The notes under the pieces are model-generated. The model was given only the letters and a program-made list of their open reading frames with translations. It was not told where the DNA came from and made no database searches. This document shows, piece after piece, positions 15,859 to 24,815 of a stretch of DNA of 54,705 bases. Location: positions 1 to 54,705 of the forward strand of contig DASPTU010000105.1 of assembly GCA_035623255.1 (NCBI GenBank). The letters are read 5' to 3'. The translations under genes and the position numbers were made by a program. How positions within the stretch are numbered: position 1 is the first letter of the stretch; every line of letters begins with the position of its first letter. Source of the DNA: JAFAGX01 sp035623255. Lineage in GTDB: Bacteria > Acidobacteriota > Terriglobia > Terriglobales > Acidobacteriaceae.

Positions 15859-16944
15859 TTACCCGCTATGACGGATGTGCATCACGTCCCCGTCCTGCAC
15901 GATGTAGTCTTTACCCTCCAAGCGAAGCGTGCCACGGGCACGGGCTTCGGCCTCGGATCCGGCGTCCAGCAGTTGATCCCAGCGGATAGTTTCTGCGCGG
16001 ATGAAATGCTTCTCCAGGTCTGAGTGGATTGCTCCAGCAGCTTCGACCGCGCGGGTATGGATGGGGATCGTCCAAGCGCGACACTCGTCTTCACCGGCGG
16101 TGAAGAAGGAAATCAGACCCAGGAGGCGGTAACTGGTTCGAATGAGGCGGACGAGGCCACTCTCTTTGAGGCCATAACTGGATAGGAACTCTGCGGCATC
16201 TTCGTCGCGCATCTCGGCTAGCTCGGCCTCCACTTTGCCACAGATCGCGGCGGCAGCGGTGTTCGGTTTCGAAGTGACTTCGTTCAGTTGATACTTGTTT
16301 CCTGCGTTCTCAAGCTCTCTCCCGAGTTCGGCGGTTTCACTGACATTAAGAACGTAGAGAATTGGCTTCTCACTGAGAAACATGAAGCCGCGAAAACGCT
16401 TCTTGTCTTCAGGGGTCATCTCCAGTTCGCGGAGCGGCCTCTCCGATTCCAAATGGGCCTTGGCGCGTTTCAGCAGATCAAACTCTTTCTCCAAGTCGGC
16501 CGACCGCATCTTCTTCAGATCTTTTTCGACGCGTTCTAGGCGCTTCTCAATTTGGCCCAGGTCACTGACCATGAGGTCGAATTCGACGTTTTTGATGTCA
16601 CGTAGCGGATCGATGGGCCCGACGTGGGGAATGGCAGGATCTTCGAAGGCACGGACGACGTGGGCCAGGGCATCGACATTCCGCAAATTGCCGAGGTATG
16701 TACTCTCCTTCAGCGCCTCCTGCCCGATGGCGCCGACGTCAACGTACTCCACGGAGGCATGGGTCAGCTTTTTGGGGTGGTAGAGAGTAGCGAGCCTATC
16801 CAAGCGATCGTCTGGCACCTTAGCGACACCGACATGCGCCTCACGGGGATTGGCGTAGGCGTGCTCGGACAAATGCGCCTTCGTCAAAATCCGAAAAAGA
16901 GATGTCTTGCCTACCTGGGGCAGGCCTATGATGCCCGTTCTCAT
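15859..16944 (-). CDS. ychF: YchF/OLA1-type P-loop ATPase
   Basis: A ribosome-associated ATPase of the Obg superfamily, 361 residues, usual length. The G1 loop is GLPQVGKTS near residues 7-15, where most YchF proteins have GLPNVGKS. The G3 region reads VEYVDVGAIGQEA, and G4 is NVSE, the altered base-recognition motif that makes YchF prefer ATP over GTP (normally NVDE). A coiled-coil insert (about 130-175) and a C-terminal TGS domain (RAWTIPIHTRAVEAAGAIHSD and onward) complete the architecture. No neighbour suggests a particular pathway. Confidence 0.94.
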   Translation of the reverse strand: MRTGIIGLPQVGKTSLFRILTKAHLSEHAYANPREAHVGVAKVPDDRLDRLATLYHPKKLTHASVEYVDVGAIGQEALKESTYLGNLRNVDALAHVVRAFEDPAIPHVGPIDPLRDIKNVEFDLMVSDLGQIEKRLERVEKDLKKMRSADLEKEFDLLKRAKAHLESERPLRELEMTPEDKKRFRGFMFLSEKPILYVLNVSETAELGRELENAGNKYQLNEVTSKPNTAAAAICGKVEAELAEMRDEDAAEFLSSYGLKESGLVRLIRTSYRLLGLISFFTAGEDECRAWTIPIHTRAVEAAGAIHSDLEKHFIRAETIRWDQLLDAGSEAEARARGTLRLEGKDYIVQDGDVMHIRHSG

Positions 16945-17100
16945 CAGAATGGACTCTTAAATCAGCTTACCTTTGTGGCTCTATCGAAGAATAAACGACG
17001 GCGAGAGATTGACAAAAAATGCAACCGTCGCAGGTCTCTGGCCGGATTTCAGCTGGCAGTTCTCAATGCCCTGTACTCCCGTAATTAGCCTTCGCTCGCC

Positions 17101-17118
17101 TATTACAGAAGTATTACA
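17101..17118. promoter_or_regulatory. TATTACA direct repeats upstream of the desaturase
   Basis: TATTACA occurs at 17101-17107 and 17112-17118, 11 bases apart, one helical turn. They lie about 65 bases before the desaturase start within an AT-rich patch that includes a GTTAACGTAAC palindrome-like stretch. This looks like a tandem operator for temperature- or lipid-responsive control, but no regulator is encoded nearby. Confidence 0.35.
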
Positions 17119-17180
17119 AAAGCACATAAATCGGTTCTGTTAACGTAACGCTGTAAAGTCACCTGGAGATCTCTAACTAC

Positions 17181-18098
17181 ATGGAACTAGAAACCCTCAA
17201 GCGCAAGGCCGCGGCTGACAATGAAATTAATTGGGTAACCACCGGCTTCATGATTTTATTCCATATTGGAGCCGTGGCTGCGCTGTTCTTCTTCACTTGG
17301 AACGCGTTTTTGGTCGCGGCCGCCCTCTGGTGGGTTTCAGGGAGCCTGGGAATCGGGATGGGCTATCACCGTTTGCTTACTCATCGGGGGTACAAAACCC
17401 CAAAGTGGCTTGAGTATTTCCTGACGGTTTGCGCAACGACCGCATTGCAAGGCGGGCCGATCTTCTGGGTGGCTACACACCGCATACACCATCAATTTTC
17501 GGATCAAGAAGGCGACCCCCATTCGCCGATAGACGGCAAATGGTGGGCACACATCGGATGGATTCTCGTGGGCAAGTCGATGCACCACGACACGCAGACC
17601 TTGGCTAAGTATGTGCCTGATCTGGCGAAAGACAAGTTCCACGTGTGGATCACGAAGTATCACTACGTTTCCAGCATAATTCTGGGGTTGATCCTGCTGG
17701 CGATCGGCGGCCTGCCGTTACTGCTTTGGGGCACTTTTCTGCGGACAGTGGCTGGGTTGCACGCCACATGGATGGTGAATTCCATCACTCACACGTGGGG
17801 ATCGCGGCGCTTTGCCACGCGTGATCTATCGACGAACAACTGGTGGGTGGGCACATTCCTTACCTTTGGGGAGGGCTGGCATAACAACCACCATGCCCAC
17901 CCGGTATCGGCGCGTCACGGACTCGCATGGTATGAGTTCGATATCAACTGGTATGGGATTTGGATTTTGAAGAAACTTGGGCTGGCAAGGCACGTATACC
18001 GGGTGCGTCTGTCAAAGCTGCCGCCCATGCCCGCAGTGGTGAAACCATTCATCACACTGGATCTCGCGGCAACGTCTTCCACAGTTTCAGGCGACTAG
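17181..18098 (+). CDS. Membrane acyl-CoA/acyl-lipid delta-9-type fatty acid desaturase
   Basis: A di-iron integral-membrane desaturase, 305 residues, that would introduce a double bond into membrane acyl chains. All three histidine boxes are intact: HRLLTH (63-68), HRIHH (100-104) and HNNHH (234-238). They are separated by two pairs of transmembrane helices as in stearoyl-CoA desaturases. No cytochrome b5 fusion is present. The start at 17181 (MELETLKRKAAADNEINW) agrees with family N-termini. Together with the cyclopropane synthase at 30.4 kb it points to active membrane-fluidity control. Confidence 0.93.
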   Translation: MELETLKRKAAADNEINWVTTGFMILFHIGAVAALFFFTWNAFLVAAALWWVSGSLGIGMGYHRLLTHRGYKTPKWLEYFLTVCATTALQGGPIFWVATHRIHHQFSDQEGDPHSPIDGKWWAHIGWILVGKSMHHDTQTLAKYVPDLAKDKFHVWITKYHYVSSIILGLILLAIGGLPLLLWGTFLRTVAGLHATWMVNSITHTWGSRRFATRDLSTNNWWVGTFLTFGEGWHNNHHAHPVSARHGLAWYEFDINWYGIWILKKLGLARHVYRVRLSKLPPMPAVVKPFITLDLAATSSTVSGD

Positions 18099-18148
18099 GG
18101 CGGCAGCGTTCCCTGGCCGACTTTGGCTGGCGAATTCCCAGGTCACAA

Positions 18149-18463
18149 TCACCAGTGAATCAATCCCTCAGGATCTTCCACCAGCACGGCCTCATACTTG
18201 TCCAGCATTGGCATAAGGACGTTTTCCAGCTCACGCTTCCATAATTCGCCGTCATAGAACTTCGCCTTCATGGGTTCGCGGGAAGGAAGATCGGGGAAGC
18301 CTCGCATGAAGAAAAAAGTGTCGGGATCTTCGATAGAAAGGAAGGGCCCAAGGATCTTCATGCCAATCTCCGCATGTGCAGGAATCGACTTTGTACGGAA
18401 AACCTGAAGAAACTCATCACGTTTGCCCGGCTTAGTCTTGTATGTTCGCATCTCGACGATCAT
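18149..18463 (-). CDS. NIPSNAP-family protein
   Basis: A 104-residue protein with the NIPSNAP ferredoxin-like alpha/beta fold: IVEMRTYKTKPGKRDEFLQ at the start, then GPFLSIEDPDTFFFMRGFPD and an acidic C-terminus (PEGLIHW). The family is widespread in soil bacteria but has no assigned reaction; these proteins often dimerise. The gene follows a truncated secreted-protein gene by 22 bases on the same strand. Confidence 0.85.
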   Translation of the reverse strand: MIVEMRTYKTKPGKRDEFLQVFRTKSIPAHAEIGMKILGPFLSIEDPDTFFFMRGFPDLPSREPMKAKFYDGELWKRELENVLMPMLDKYEAVLVEDPEGLIHW

Positions 18464-18485
18464 GTCAGTATCCGTTCAATAAGCA

Positions 18486-18821
18486 TCAGAAGAGCCGTGC
18501 CCGGTTTGCCAGGTCGACTTCTATTTCAGAAACCTTGCTATCGACGGTGACCTGGTGGTGCGTCACTACCGGCGGCACCTCGGTCATGTCGTAGTGTTCT
18601 TCTTTGTCTTTTTCCTTGTCGGTAGAAGCCTCCTTAGAAGGGTTCGGTTCTTCGGGAGCAGGAAGCGTCGGCTCGGCGGGTTTCGCGGTTTGCTCCGGTG
18701 CCTTCTTGGACTGAGCAGCAGCTTTGTTTGGCCCTTCTTTGCTTTGATTCTGTGTGGACTGCGCAAACGGGTAGGTTAGTAGAACGCATAACATCACTGC
18801 TGCGAGGATCACCGAGCGCAT
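18486..18821 (-). pseudogene. Truncated secreted S10-type serine carboxypeptidase remnant
   Basis: The 111-residue product has a clear signal peptide (MRSVILAAVMLCVLLTYPFA) and a Lys/Pro/Glu-rich linker, then EEHYDMTEVPPVVTHHQVTV. From memory, this is how acidobacterial peptidase-S10-like carboxypeptidases begin, where about 450 catalytic residues (Ser-Asp-His) follow. Here the frame goes on for only about 17 unrelated residues and stops 22 bases before the NIPSNAP gene. The catalytic part is therefore gone, apparently by deletion. The start is supported by AGGAGA seven bases upstream, so the fragment may still be made and exported. Confidence 0.5.
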
Positions 18822-18930
18822 ATCTTCTCCTGGAGAACGGCAATGCTAAAGACCTTGCCGAAAATGCAGGGCGACATTATAGGGCAGAGGCTCAAATCGG
18901 TTTTGAGTAAACAAACGGTAACATACTTCG

Positions 18931-19809
18931 ATGGGAGCAAGAACGGCGGCTAAGGTGAGCAGGGTGCTCAGAAGCTCGCAGTTAAGCAAGATTTCGTGGC
19001 TCGTGCATGGATTTTCAACTCGCCAGGGCGGGGTTTCGAAAGCATATGGAGGCTGGTCGCTTAATCTTGGATTAACGAAACACGATTCGCGTTTGGCGGT
19101 TGAACGCAATCGGCAGATATTTCTGCGCCAACTCGACGAGGACGGCAGGAAATCGTGGCCGCTGGTCACATTGCGCCAGATTCATTCCGACCTGATCCAC
19201 CGCATTGACACCGTAGCGGAGCACCCACTCACCGGAGACGGATTGATTACTTCGACTCCGGGAATTTTGCTGGCAGTGCAGACCGCCGATTGCCTTCCCC
19301 TGATTCTGGTTGATGTTAGACAGCATGCGATAGGTGTGTTTCACGCCGGCTGGCGCGGAACGCTGCAGAGAATTGCGCAGAAGGGAGTGGGAGAGATGCG
19401 GCGATTCTTTGGCACAGAACCGCAGAACATCAAAGCGGCGATTGGCCCAGGAATCCATGGCTGTTGCTATCAGGTTGGAGCAGAGGTTCGGGAGCAATTT
19501 GAGTCCCAGTTTGCTCATGCGACGATCCTGTTCCGCGAGGTCAAGGAATCCGATCCGATTCGGGAGAAATATCCGTTGCTGTTCTTGAGCGCGCGGCCTC
19601 CAGGGCACAGCGAATGGCAAACGAAGATTTTTCTGGACCTGGTTGAGGCGAACCGGCGACAGTTGATGGAGGTCGGAGTCGCACCGAAGAACATTAGCGC
19701 GTCCGACCTTTGCAGTGCCTGCCGCCCAGATCTTTTGTTCTCCTATCGAGCCGATAAAGGTGTGACCGGAAGGATGATGGGAGTGGTGGGAATACACCGA
19801 AAGCCGTGA
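18931..19809 (+). CDS. YfiH/YlmD laccase-domain protein (purine nucleoside phosphorylase type)
   Basis: A 292-residue protein of the multi-copper-polyphenol-oxidase-like family (DUF152). Members act as purine nucleoside phosphorylase/adenosine deaminase, and in some bacteria as peptidoglycan editing factors. Conserved metal and active-site motifs are present: RQIHSD, TADCLP, HAGWRGT, GPGIHGCCYQVG and the C-terminal CSACRPDLLFSYRAD with TGRM. An insertion between the GCCYQVG and C-terminal motifs is modest. The ATG at 18931 follows a short intergenic region shared with the divergent S10 remnant. Confidence 0.9.
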   Translation: MGARTAAKVSRVLRSSQLSKISWLVHGFSTRQGGVSKAYGGWSLNLGLTKHDSRLAVERNRQIFLRQLDEDGRKSWPLVTLRQIHSDLIHRIDTVAEHPLTGDGLITSTPGILLAVQTADCLPLILVDVRQHAIGVFHAGWRGTLQRIAQKGVGEMRRFFGTEPQNIKAAIGPGIHGCCYQVGAEVREQFESQFAHATILFREVKESDPIREKYPLLFLSARPPGHSEWQTKIFLDLVEANRRQLMEVGVAPKNISASDLCSACRPDLLFSYRADKGVTGRMMGVVGIHRKP

Positions 19810-19850
19810 AGCCCACGTTTCGCAAAGAACGCGAAGGGTCGGGCCCCCCG

Positions 19851-20216
19851 CTACTGCTTCTTCTTAGCCGGGTTCTGTTTTACGCGGAACTTCACCATGC
19901 GGCTTACCAACGCCAGCGGGAGCGGCTTTTCGAACGGAAATTGTACAGAGCCTTTGGCCCACTTGTAGGGCGAGAGTTCTTTCTTAAAGGCTAGGACTGC
20001 GGAAGAGCCGGGGTACAACCCGATATGCTTCTTGAAGGCGGCAAACCAGACAAGGATTCCGTTTAGGGCGAAAGCGGGAATGTTATAGCTGATCGTTTCC
20101 TCGGCCTGTGGCGCAGCCTTTTTTATCGTCAGGCGTAATTGTTGCAGTAACTCCCGCACCTCCCGCGGAAACCCAGCGATGTAGTCATCGACGTCCTTGG
20201 GCCTTTTTACCGGCAT
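19851..20216 (-). CDS. DUF1801 (YdhG-like) small protein
   Basis: About 121 residues of the DUF1801 alpha/beta fold, beginning MPVKRPKDVDDYIAGFPREV. The family motifs are AEETISYNIPAFALNG, FAAFKKHIGLYPGS and KGSVQFPFEKPLP. The fold is related to iron-chaperone/YdhG proteins; the biochemical role is unknown. The frame is open to 20363, but that part overlaps the end of pckG and is Arg-rich with no similarity, so the ATG at 20214-20216 is preferred. It lies 26 bases downstream of pckG on the same strand, possibly co-transcribed. Confidence 0.85.
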   Translation of the reverse strand: MPVKRPKDVDDYIAGFPREVRELLQQLRLTIKKAAPQAEETISYNIPAFALNGILVWFAAFKKHIGLYPGSSAVLAFKKELSPYKWAKGSVQFPFEKPLPLALVSRMVKFRVKQNPAKKKQ

Positions 20217-20242
20217 CGACCAGATCCTGCCAACCAATTCGA

Positions 20243-22072
20243 TTATTTCTTCGCGGCTTTGAGCCGTTGTTCTAGGGCGTCGACCTCGTCGCGCATGCCT
20301 TGCGGAAGGCGATTGCCGAAGGTGGCAAAATGTTCTCTGATGCGGGGCACCTCGGCCAGCCATCCCTCAACATCGACATTTAGCAGCTTGGCGAGCTTGT
20401 CGGCGGAAACATCCAGGTTCTTAGTGTCCAGGTCTTCGGGTAGCGGGAGCCGGCCGATGGGAGTATCTTGCGCATGCACCTTTCCGTCGCAGCGTTCGAA
20501 GATCCACTTCAACACGCGGCTGTTTTCGCCGTAACCGGGCCAAAGGAATTTGCCATTTTCATCCTGGCGAAACCAGTTTACGTAGAAAATCTTGGGTAAT
20601 TTAGAAGCGGCGGATTGCTGACCAATCTTCAGCCAGTGTGCGAAGTAGTCGCCCATGTGATAGCCGCAGAAGGGCAGCATGGCCATGGGGTCTCGCCGTA
20701 ACTGGCCGACTTTGCCGACGATGGCGGCCGTCGTCTCGCTGCTGGCCGTGGCGCCGAGGAATGTGCCGTGCTGCCAATTGAACGATTCGGTCACCAATGG
20801 AACGATTCCGGCGCGGCGTCCGCCAAAAAGGATCGCGTCGATCGGGACGCCCTTCGGGTCTTCCCACTCTGGGGCAATGGCGGGGCACTGCTTTGCGGGG
20901 GTGGTGAATCGCGCATTGGGATGGGCCGCTTTTCGCCCAGATGCCGGTGTCCACGTGCGTCGCAGCCAATCGACTGCCTCTAGCGGCTTCTGCTCTGTCA
21001 TGCCCTCCCACCACACGTCGCCATTAGGAGTCATCGCGCAATTGGTAAAGATGGAATTGTGTGTGACAGTAAGCATGGCATTGGCATTCGACTTCATGCT
21101 GGTCCCTGGCGCGACACCAAAAAAACCCGATTCCGGATTTATAGCGTAGAGACGCCCGTCGGAGCCGAATTTCATCCAGGCAATGTCATCGCCAATGGTT
21201 TCAACCTTCCAGCCGGGGATAGTGGGGATCAGCATGGCCAAATTCGTCTTGCCACACGCCGATGGGAACGCGCCAGTCATGTACTTCGCTTCACCGGAAG
21301 GACTAAGGAGCTTGAGGATGAGCATGTGCTCGGCCATCCAACCTTCATCGCGGGCCTGCACTGAGGCGATGCGGAGCGCGTGGCACTTCTTGCCCAGGAG
21401 GGCGTTGCCACCGTACCCAGAGCCATATGACCAGATCTCTCGAGTTTCGGGGAAGTGGCAGATGTATTTGAAGTCGGGATTACATGGCCAGGTGGAATCA
21501 GGATCCTGCGGGCCAAGCGGAGCGCCGATAGAATGCAAGCCGCGAACGAACTCTCCACCGCTGCCCAGAACCTGCAACACCGGCGTACCGATGCGAGCCA
21601 TGATGTGCATATTGGCCACGACGTAGGGCGAATCCGTAAGCTCCACGCCGATGTTCGCGATGGGGGATCCGATTGGCCCCATGCTGTATGGAATCACGTA
21701 CATAGTGCGCCCAGTCATTGAGCCCGCGTACAGCTTGCGCAATGTTTCTTTCATGCGTGCGGGATCTTCCCAGTTGTTAGTCGGTCCAGCGTCATCCTTG
21801 TCGAGCGAGCAGATAAACGTCTGGGCTTCGACGCGCGCCACGTCGGCCGGATTCGAGCGCACCAGTACGCTGTCGGGCCTTTTTGCCGGGTTCAAGGGAA
21901 TGGCTATACCCGACTGGATCATGATGCGGATCATCTGCTCGTACTCTTGTTGTGAGCCGTCGCACCACTGCACCTGATCGGGGCGGCACATACGCGCCAT
22001 TTCTTCGACCCATTCGGCAAGCCGGCTGTTATGGGAACGGCCGGCTTTCACTTCCACGGTAGTGCTAGCCAT
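20243..22072 (-). CDS. pckG: Phosphoenolpyruvate carboxykinase (GTP)
   Basis: Converts oxaloacetate plus GTP to phosphoenolpyruvate and CO2 in gluconeogenesis. 609 residues from this start, as usual for the GTP class. The P-loop FPSACGKTNLAM (about 269-280) contains the mobile-loop Cys273 typical of GTP-type enzymes. The substrate loop, the YVIPYSMGP segment and the C-terminal FNWQHGTFLGA nucleotide-binding region are all present. The frame is open to 22114, but AGGAGA stands eight bases before the ATG at 22072 (MASTTVEVKA), which also fits the family N-terminus. Confidence 0.96.
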   Translation of the reverse strand: MASTTVEVKAGRSHNSRLAEWVEEMARMCRPDQVQWCDGSQQEYEQMIRIMIQSGIAIPLNPAKRPDSVLVRSNPADVARVEAQTFICSLDKDDAGPTNNWEDPARMKETLRKLYAGSMTGRTMYVIPYSMGPIGSPIANIGVELTDSPYVVANMHIMARIGTPVLQVLGSGGEFVRGLHSIGAPLGPQDPDSTWPCNPDFKYICHFPETREIWSYGSGYGGNALLGKKCHALRIASVQARDEGWMAEHMLILKLLSPSGEAKYMTGAFPSACGKTNLAMLIPTIPGWKVETIGDDIAWMKFGSDGRLYAINPESGFFGVAPGTSMKSNANAMLTVTHNSIFTNCAMTPNGDVWWEGMTEQKPLEAVDWLRRTWTPASGRKAAHPNARFTTPAKQCPAIAPEWEDPKGVPIDAILFGGRRAGIVPLVTESFNWQHGTFLGATASSETTAAIVGKVGQLRRDPMAMLPFCGYHMGDYFAHWLKIGQQSAASKLPKIFYVNWFRQDENGKFLWPGYGENSRVLKWIFERCDGKVHAQDTPIGRLPLPEDLDTKNLDVSADKLAKLLNVDVEGWLAEVPRIREHFATFGNRLPQGMRDEVDALEQRLKAAKK

Positions 22073-22315
22073 AAGATTCTCCTGACGATGAACCGAGCGC
22101 CTCGCGCTGAGCACCGGGGGAAGCAGTAGGGACCGGCGATGAAAACCTTCACAAGCGCAGACGTCTTGGGGTGCGCACTAATGGGCGCGAGCAATGAAAG
22201 CCGTCACACGTTACACGCGATCGGCGGCATGCTGCCGAACTCGTGCGACCTAGTATTGTGCATCTTTCCGGCGCGGATTGACAATGGTAGCGAGATCTGC
22301 TTGGAAACCTGAAGC

Positions 22316-22681
22316 TTAGGTGGCAACTGAGGATTTAAGACGGGCCTCTTCCTTGACCACGGCGTCGAGATGCGCGATGGTCTGCGGGACGGTAAGGGAG
22401 TACATTTCCTGTCCAACGCCTTCGCCCGACTCCAAGGATGTCTTCAGATAATAGCCGGCAATTTCAATAGCAAGCGGATCGGTGATGGCCTTTCCTGTGC
22501 GCTTCTGATATTCGCCCCAAGCGGGCAGTGGTAACGCCACCCACACCGGACGACCGTCTACCAAAAACTTGAAGTCCACCGCGTCCGCGTGGCGGGTTGC
22601 GATAGCCACAATCTGCGCCTGGAAAAAGCAGTGCACTTTCTTCCTGGTCCAGCGGTCGACGGCATGGAAATCCTGGTACAT
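22316..22681 (-). CDS. Conserved hypothetical protein
   Basis: A 121-residue soluble protein without signal or membrane segment. It starts MYQDFHAVDRWTRKKVHCFF and has a central VDGRPVWVALPLPAWGEYQ strand region, then an amphipathic C-terminal helix pair. I do not recognise a named domain. Codon use and length are like those of real genes here, and no longer frame competes. It is separated from pckG by about 240 bases. Confidence 0.55.
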   Translation of the reverse strand: MYQDFHAVDRWTRKKVHCFFQAQIVAIATRHADAVDFKFLVDGRPVWVALPLPAWGEYQKRTGKAITDPLAIEIAGYYLKTSLESGEGVGQEMYSLTVPQTIAHLDAVVKEEARLKSSVAT

Positions 22682-22730
22682 GCAAAAAATATAGCCGAGA
22701 CGAGGCGGGGGAGCAAAGGGGAAGAAGGTG

Positions 22731-22768
22731 CAGGAGGCAGAATTAAGACGGCAGATTGAGATTTAAAT
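22731..22768. repeat. Degenerate cagaa/cagatt-type intergenic repeat
   Basis: Purine-rich wording (GGCAGAATTAAGACGGCAGATT and following) between two genes, similar in style to 7276-7394 and 23473-23517. It appears to be a decayed copy of a short intergenic repeat family. Confidence 0.35.
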
Positions 22769-22817
22769 GGGCGCCGGGCTGTGGCCCGGGTCTCCGTGGT
22801 GGGATTACACTTTGAAC

Positions 22818-23429
22818 ATGAAAAAGCTTGGGATTTTGATCTCGGGGCGTGGTTCCAATTTTGAGGCGATTGCGCGCAACGCTGCAGCGGGGAAGATTCC
22901 TAAGGCACAAATTGTTGTTGTGATCTCAAACCGGGGATATGCCGGCGGCCTGGAAATCGCCCGACGCTTGGGACTGAAGACGCTGGTGATCCCATCAACC
23001 GGCAAAGAGCGAAAGGATCATGATCGTGAGGTCGTCGGCGCGCTGAAGGCGCATGAGGTTGACCTGATCTGTATGGCGGGATACATGCGGTTGCTATCGC
23101 CTTGGTTCGTGCGCCAGTTTCCGGGGAAGATTCTGAACATTCATCCATCTCTGTTGCCTGCCTTCCCAGGCCTGGAAGCGCAGCAGCAAGCCTTCGCATA
23201 TGGAGTCAAAGTGTCCGGCTGTACCGTACATTTCGTCGACGAAGAACTCGATCACGGGCCAATCATCGTGCAGCGAGCGATTCCGGTGCTCGACGGTGAC
23301 AGCGAACACAGCCTGGCCGCACGCATTCTCGAGCAGGAGCATATCGCCTACACGGAAGCGATCAATATTGTGCTTGAGGGCAAGTATGAGATTGTGGGCC
23401 GAAGGCTGGTAAAGAAAGGCCAGCAGTGA
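22818..23429 (+). CDS. purN: Phosphoribosylglycinamide formyltransferase (GART)
   Basis: Transfers a formyl group from 10-formyl-THF to GAR in purine synthesis. 203 residues from this start, standard length. LGILISGRGSNFEAI is the phosphate-binding loop. The catalytic triad is Asn107 and His109 in NIHPSLLPAFPG, and Asp145 in DEELDHGPII. An upstream ATG at 22767 would add 17 Trp/Gly-rich residues and is unlikely. It precedes tyrS by 95 bases; no other pur gene is adjacent. Confidence 0.95.
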   Translation: MKKLGILISGRGSNFEAIARNAAAGKIPKAQIVVVISNRGYAGGLEIARRLGLKTLVIPSTGKERKDHDREVVGALKAHEVDLICMAGYMRLLSPWFVRQFPGKILNIHPSLLPAFPGLEAQQQAFAYGVKVSGCTVHFVDEELDHGPIIVQRAIPVLDGDSEHSLAARILEQEHIAYTEAINIVLEGKYEIVGRRLVKKGQQ

Positions 23430-23472
23430 AAGGTACAAGGGCTGAAGACTTTGTTGCCTCGCAGGATGGCCA

Positions 23473-23517
23473 GATGCATTCCATTTTCAATCTGAGATCT
23501 GCAATTCTGCAATAATG
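23473..23517. repeat. Degenerate repeat between purN and tyrS
   Basis: On the minus strand this reads ATTGCAGAATTGCAGATCTC and then AGATTGAAAATGGAATGC, a cagaatt-type tandem wording resembling the inverted repeat downstream of rpoD. It abuts the tyrS start codon and may be transcribed in its leader. Confidence 0.4.
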
Positions 23518-23524
23518 TTTCCCG

Positions 23525-24814
23525 ATGCCAACTTTCCCTCCGGTTGATGAGCAGATCGCGTACATAAAAAAGGGCGCGGCGGAGATTATTCGCGAAGACG
23601 AGCTGCGCACAAAGATAGAAGGGTCGCGCAAAACGGGGAAACCGCTGCGGGTGAAGCTGGGCATGGATCCGACGGCGCCGGATCTGCACCTCGGGCACAC
23701 GGTGATTCTGCGCAAGCTTAAGCACTTTCAGGACCTCGGGCACACGGCGATCTTTCTGATTGGGGATTTTACAGGCATGATCGGAGATCCGACGGGACGC
23801 TCGGTCACTCGCCCACCGCTCAGCCCAGAAGAAATCAAGCGCAATGCTGAAACCTATATGGCGCAGGTGCACAAGATTCTGTTGTCAGAAAGAACAGAAG
23901 TACGGTTCAACAGCGAATGGTTTGACAAGGTGAAGTCGGCGGACTGGATTCGTCTGGCTGCGAAGTTCACAGTCTCGCAGATGCTTGAGCGCGAAGATTT
24001 TCATCAACGATTCCAGCAGGAAAAACCCATTGCATTGCATGAGTTGCTGTATCCGCTGGCGCAAGGATACGACTCAGTTGCACTCAAGGCCGACGTTGAA
24101 TTAGGAGGCACAGACCAAAAATTCAACTTGCTGATTGGGCGCGAAATGCAGCGCGGATATGGGCAAGAGGCGCAGGTGGTGCTGACAACACCGATTCTGG
24201 AGGGCTGGCGATCGGGGCAGGAGAAAATGTCGAAGTCACTGGACAATGCCATCGGAATTCAGGAGCCAGCTCTGGAGATGTACGGCAAGCTGATGGCGAT
24301 TTCGGACGAGAAGATGTGGAAGTACTACGAGCTGCTGACCGATCTGCAGACCGCCGAAATCGAAAAGATGAAGCGGGAAGCGCATCCCATGCAGGCGAAG
24401 AAGGACTTGGCACGGCGGATTGTTGCCGATTTTCATTCGGCAGAGGCTGCGGCGAAAGCAGCGGAGGGTTGGGCTAAGCAGTTTCAGAAGGATGAGGTGC
24501 CGGAGGATGTAAACAAGGTTACCGTCAGGTTCGAAGACATCCTGAACATCCCCATTGCCGAAGTCGAGTTTGATTACCGCGACGGAGCGGCGTTCCTGTC
24601 AGGAGGCCACTACAAGGGAATTCGCCTGGATCGATTGCTCGTTCGCTGTGGCCTAGCGGATTCGATATCCGAGGCTTCCCGCAAGATCAAAGAAGGAGCC
24701 GTGATCGTAGGGAATCATGTAAATCGCGATTTCTACTTCCTCATAGAGCGACTTCCGCAAACAGTACCGGTGAGGATTGGCAAAAAAATCAAGATGGCGA
24801 ACATAATTATCTAG
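23525..24814 (+). CDS. tyrS: Tyrosyl-tRNA synthetase
   Basis: Charges tRNA-Tyr. 429 residues, class Ia. The HIGH-type motif is HLGH at 55-58, the KMSKS loop is KMSKS at 234-238, and a C-terminal S4-like RNA-binding domain (about 360-425, RLDRLLVRCGLADSISEASR) is present. Sequence features such as FLIGDFTGMIGDPTGRS and LEGWRSGQEKMSKS place it with the TyrZ-like branch rather than the E. coli type. The ATG at 23525 sits right after a repeat-rich leader; no T-box or other riboswitch was seen. Confidence 0.95.
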   Translation: MPTFPPVDEQIAYIKKGAAEIIREDELRTKIEGSRKTGKPLRVKLGMDPTAPDLHLGHTVILRKLKHFQDLGHTAIFLIGDFTGMIGDPTGRSVTRPPLSPEEIKRNAETYMAQVHKILLSERTEVRFNSEWFDKVKSADWIRLAAKFTVSQMLEREDFHQRFQQEKPIALHELLYPLAQGYDSVALKADVELGGTDQKFNLLIGREMQRGYGQEAQVVLTTPILEGWRSGQEKMSKSLDNAIGIQEPALEMYGKLMAISDEKMWKYYELLTDLQTAEIEKMKREAHPMQAKKDLARRIVADFHSAEAAAKAAEGWAKQFQKDEVPEDVNKVTVRFEDILNIPIAEVEFDYRDGAAFLSGGHYKGIRLDRLLVRCGLADSISEASRKIKEGAVIVGNHVNRDFYFLIERLPQTVPVRIGKKIKMANIII

Positions 24815-24815
24815 G

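Noticed and set aside
22767..22817. Upstream ATG start for purN
   Set aside because: The extra 17 residues are not purN-like and the ATG at 22818 gives the exact family N-terminus.
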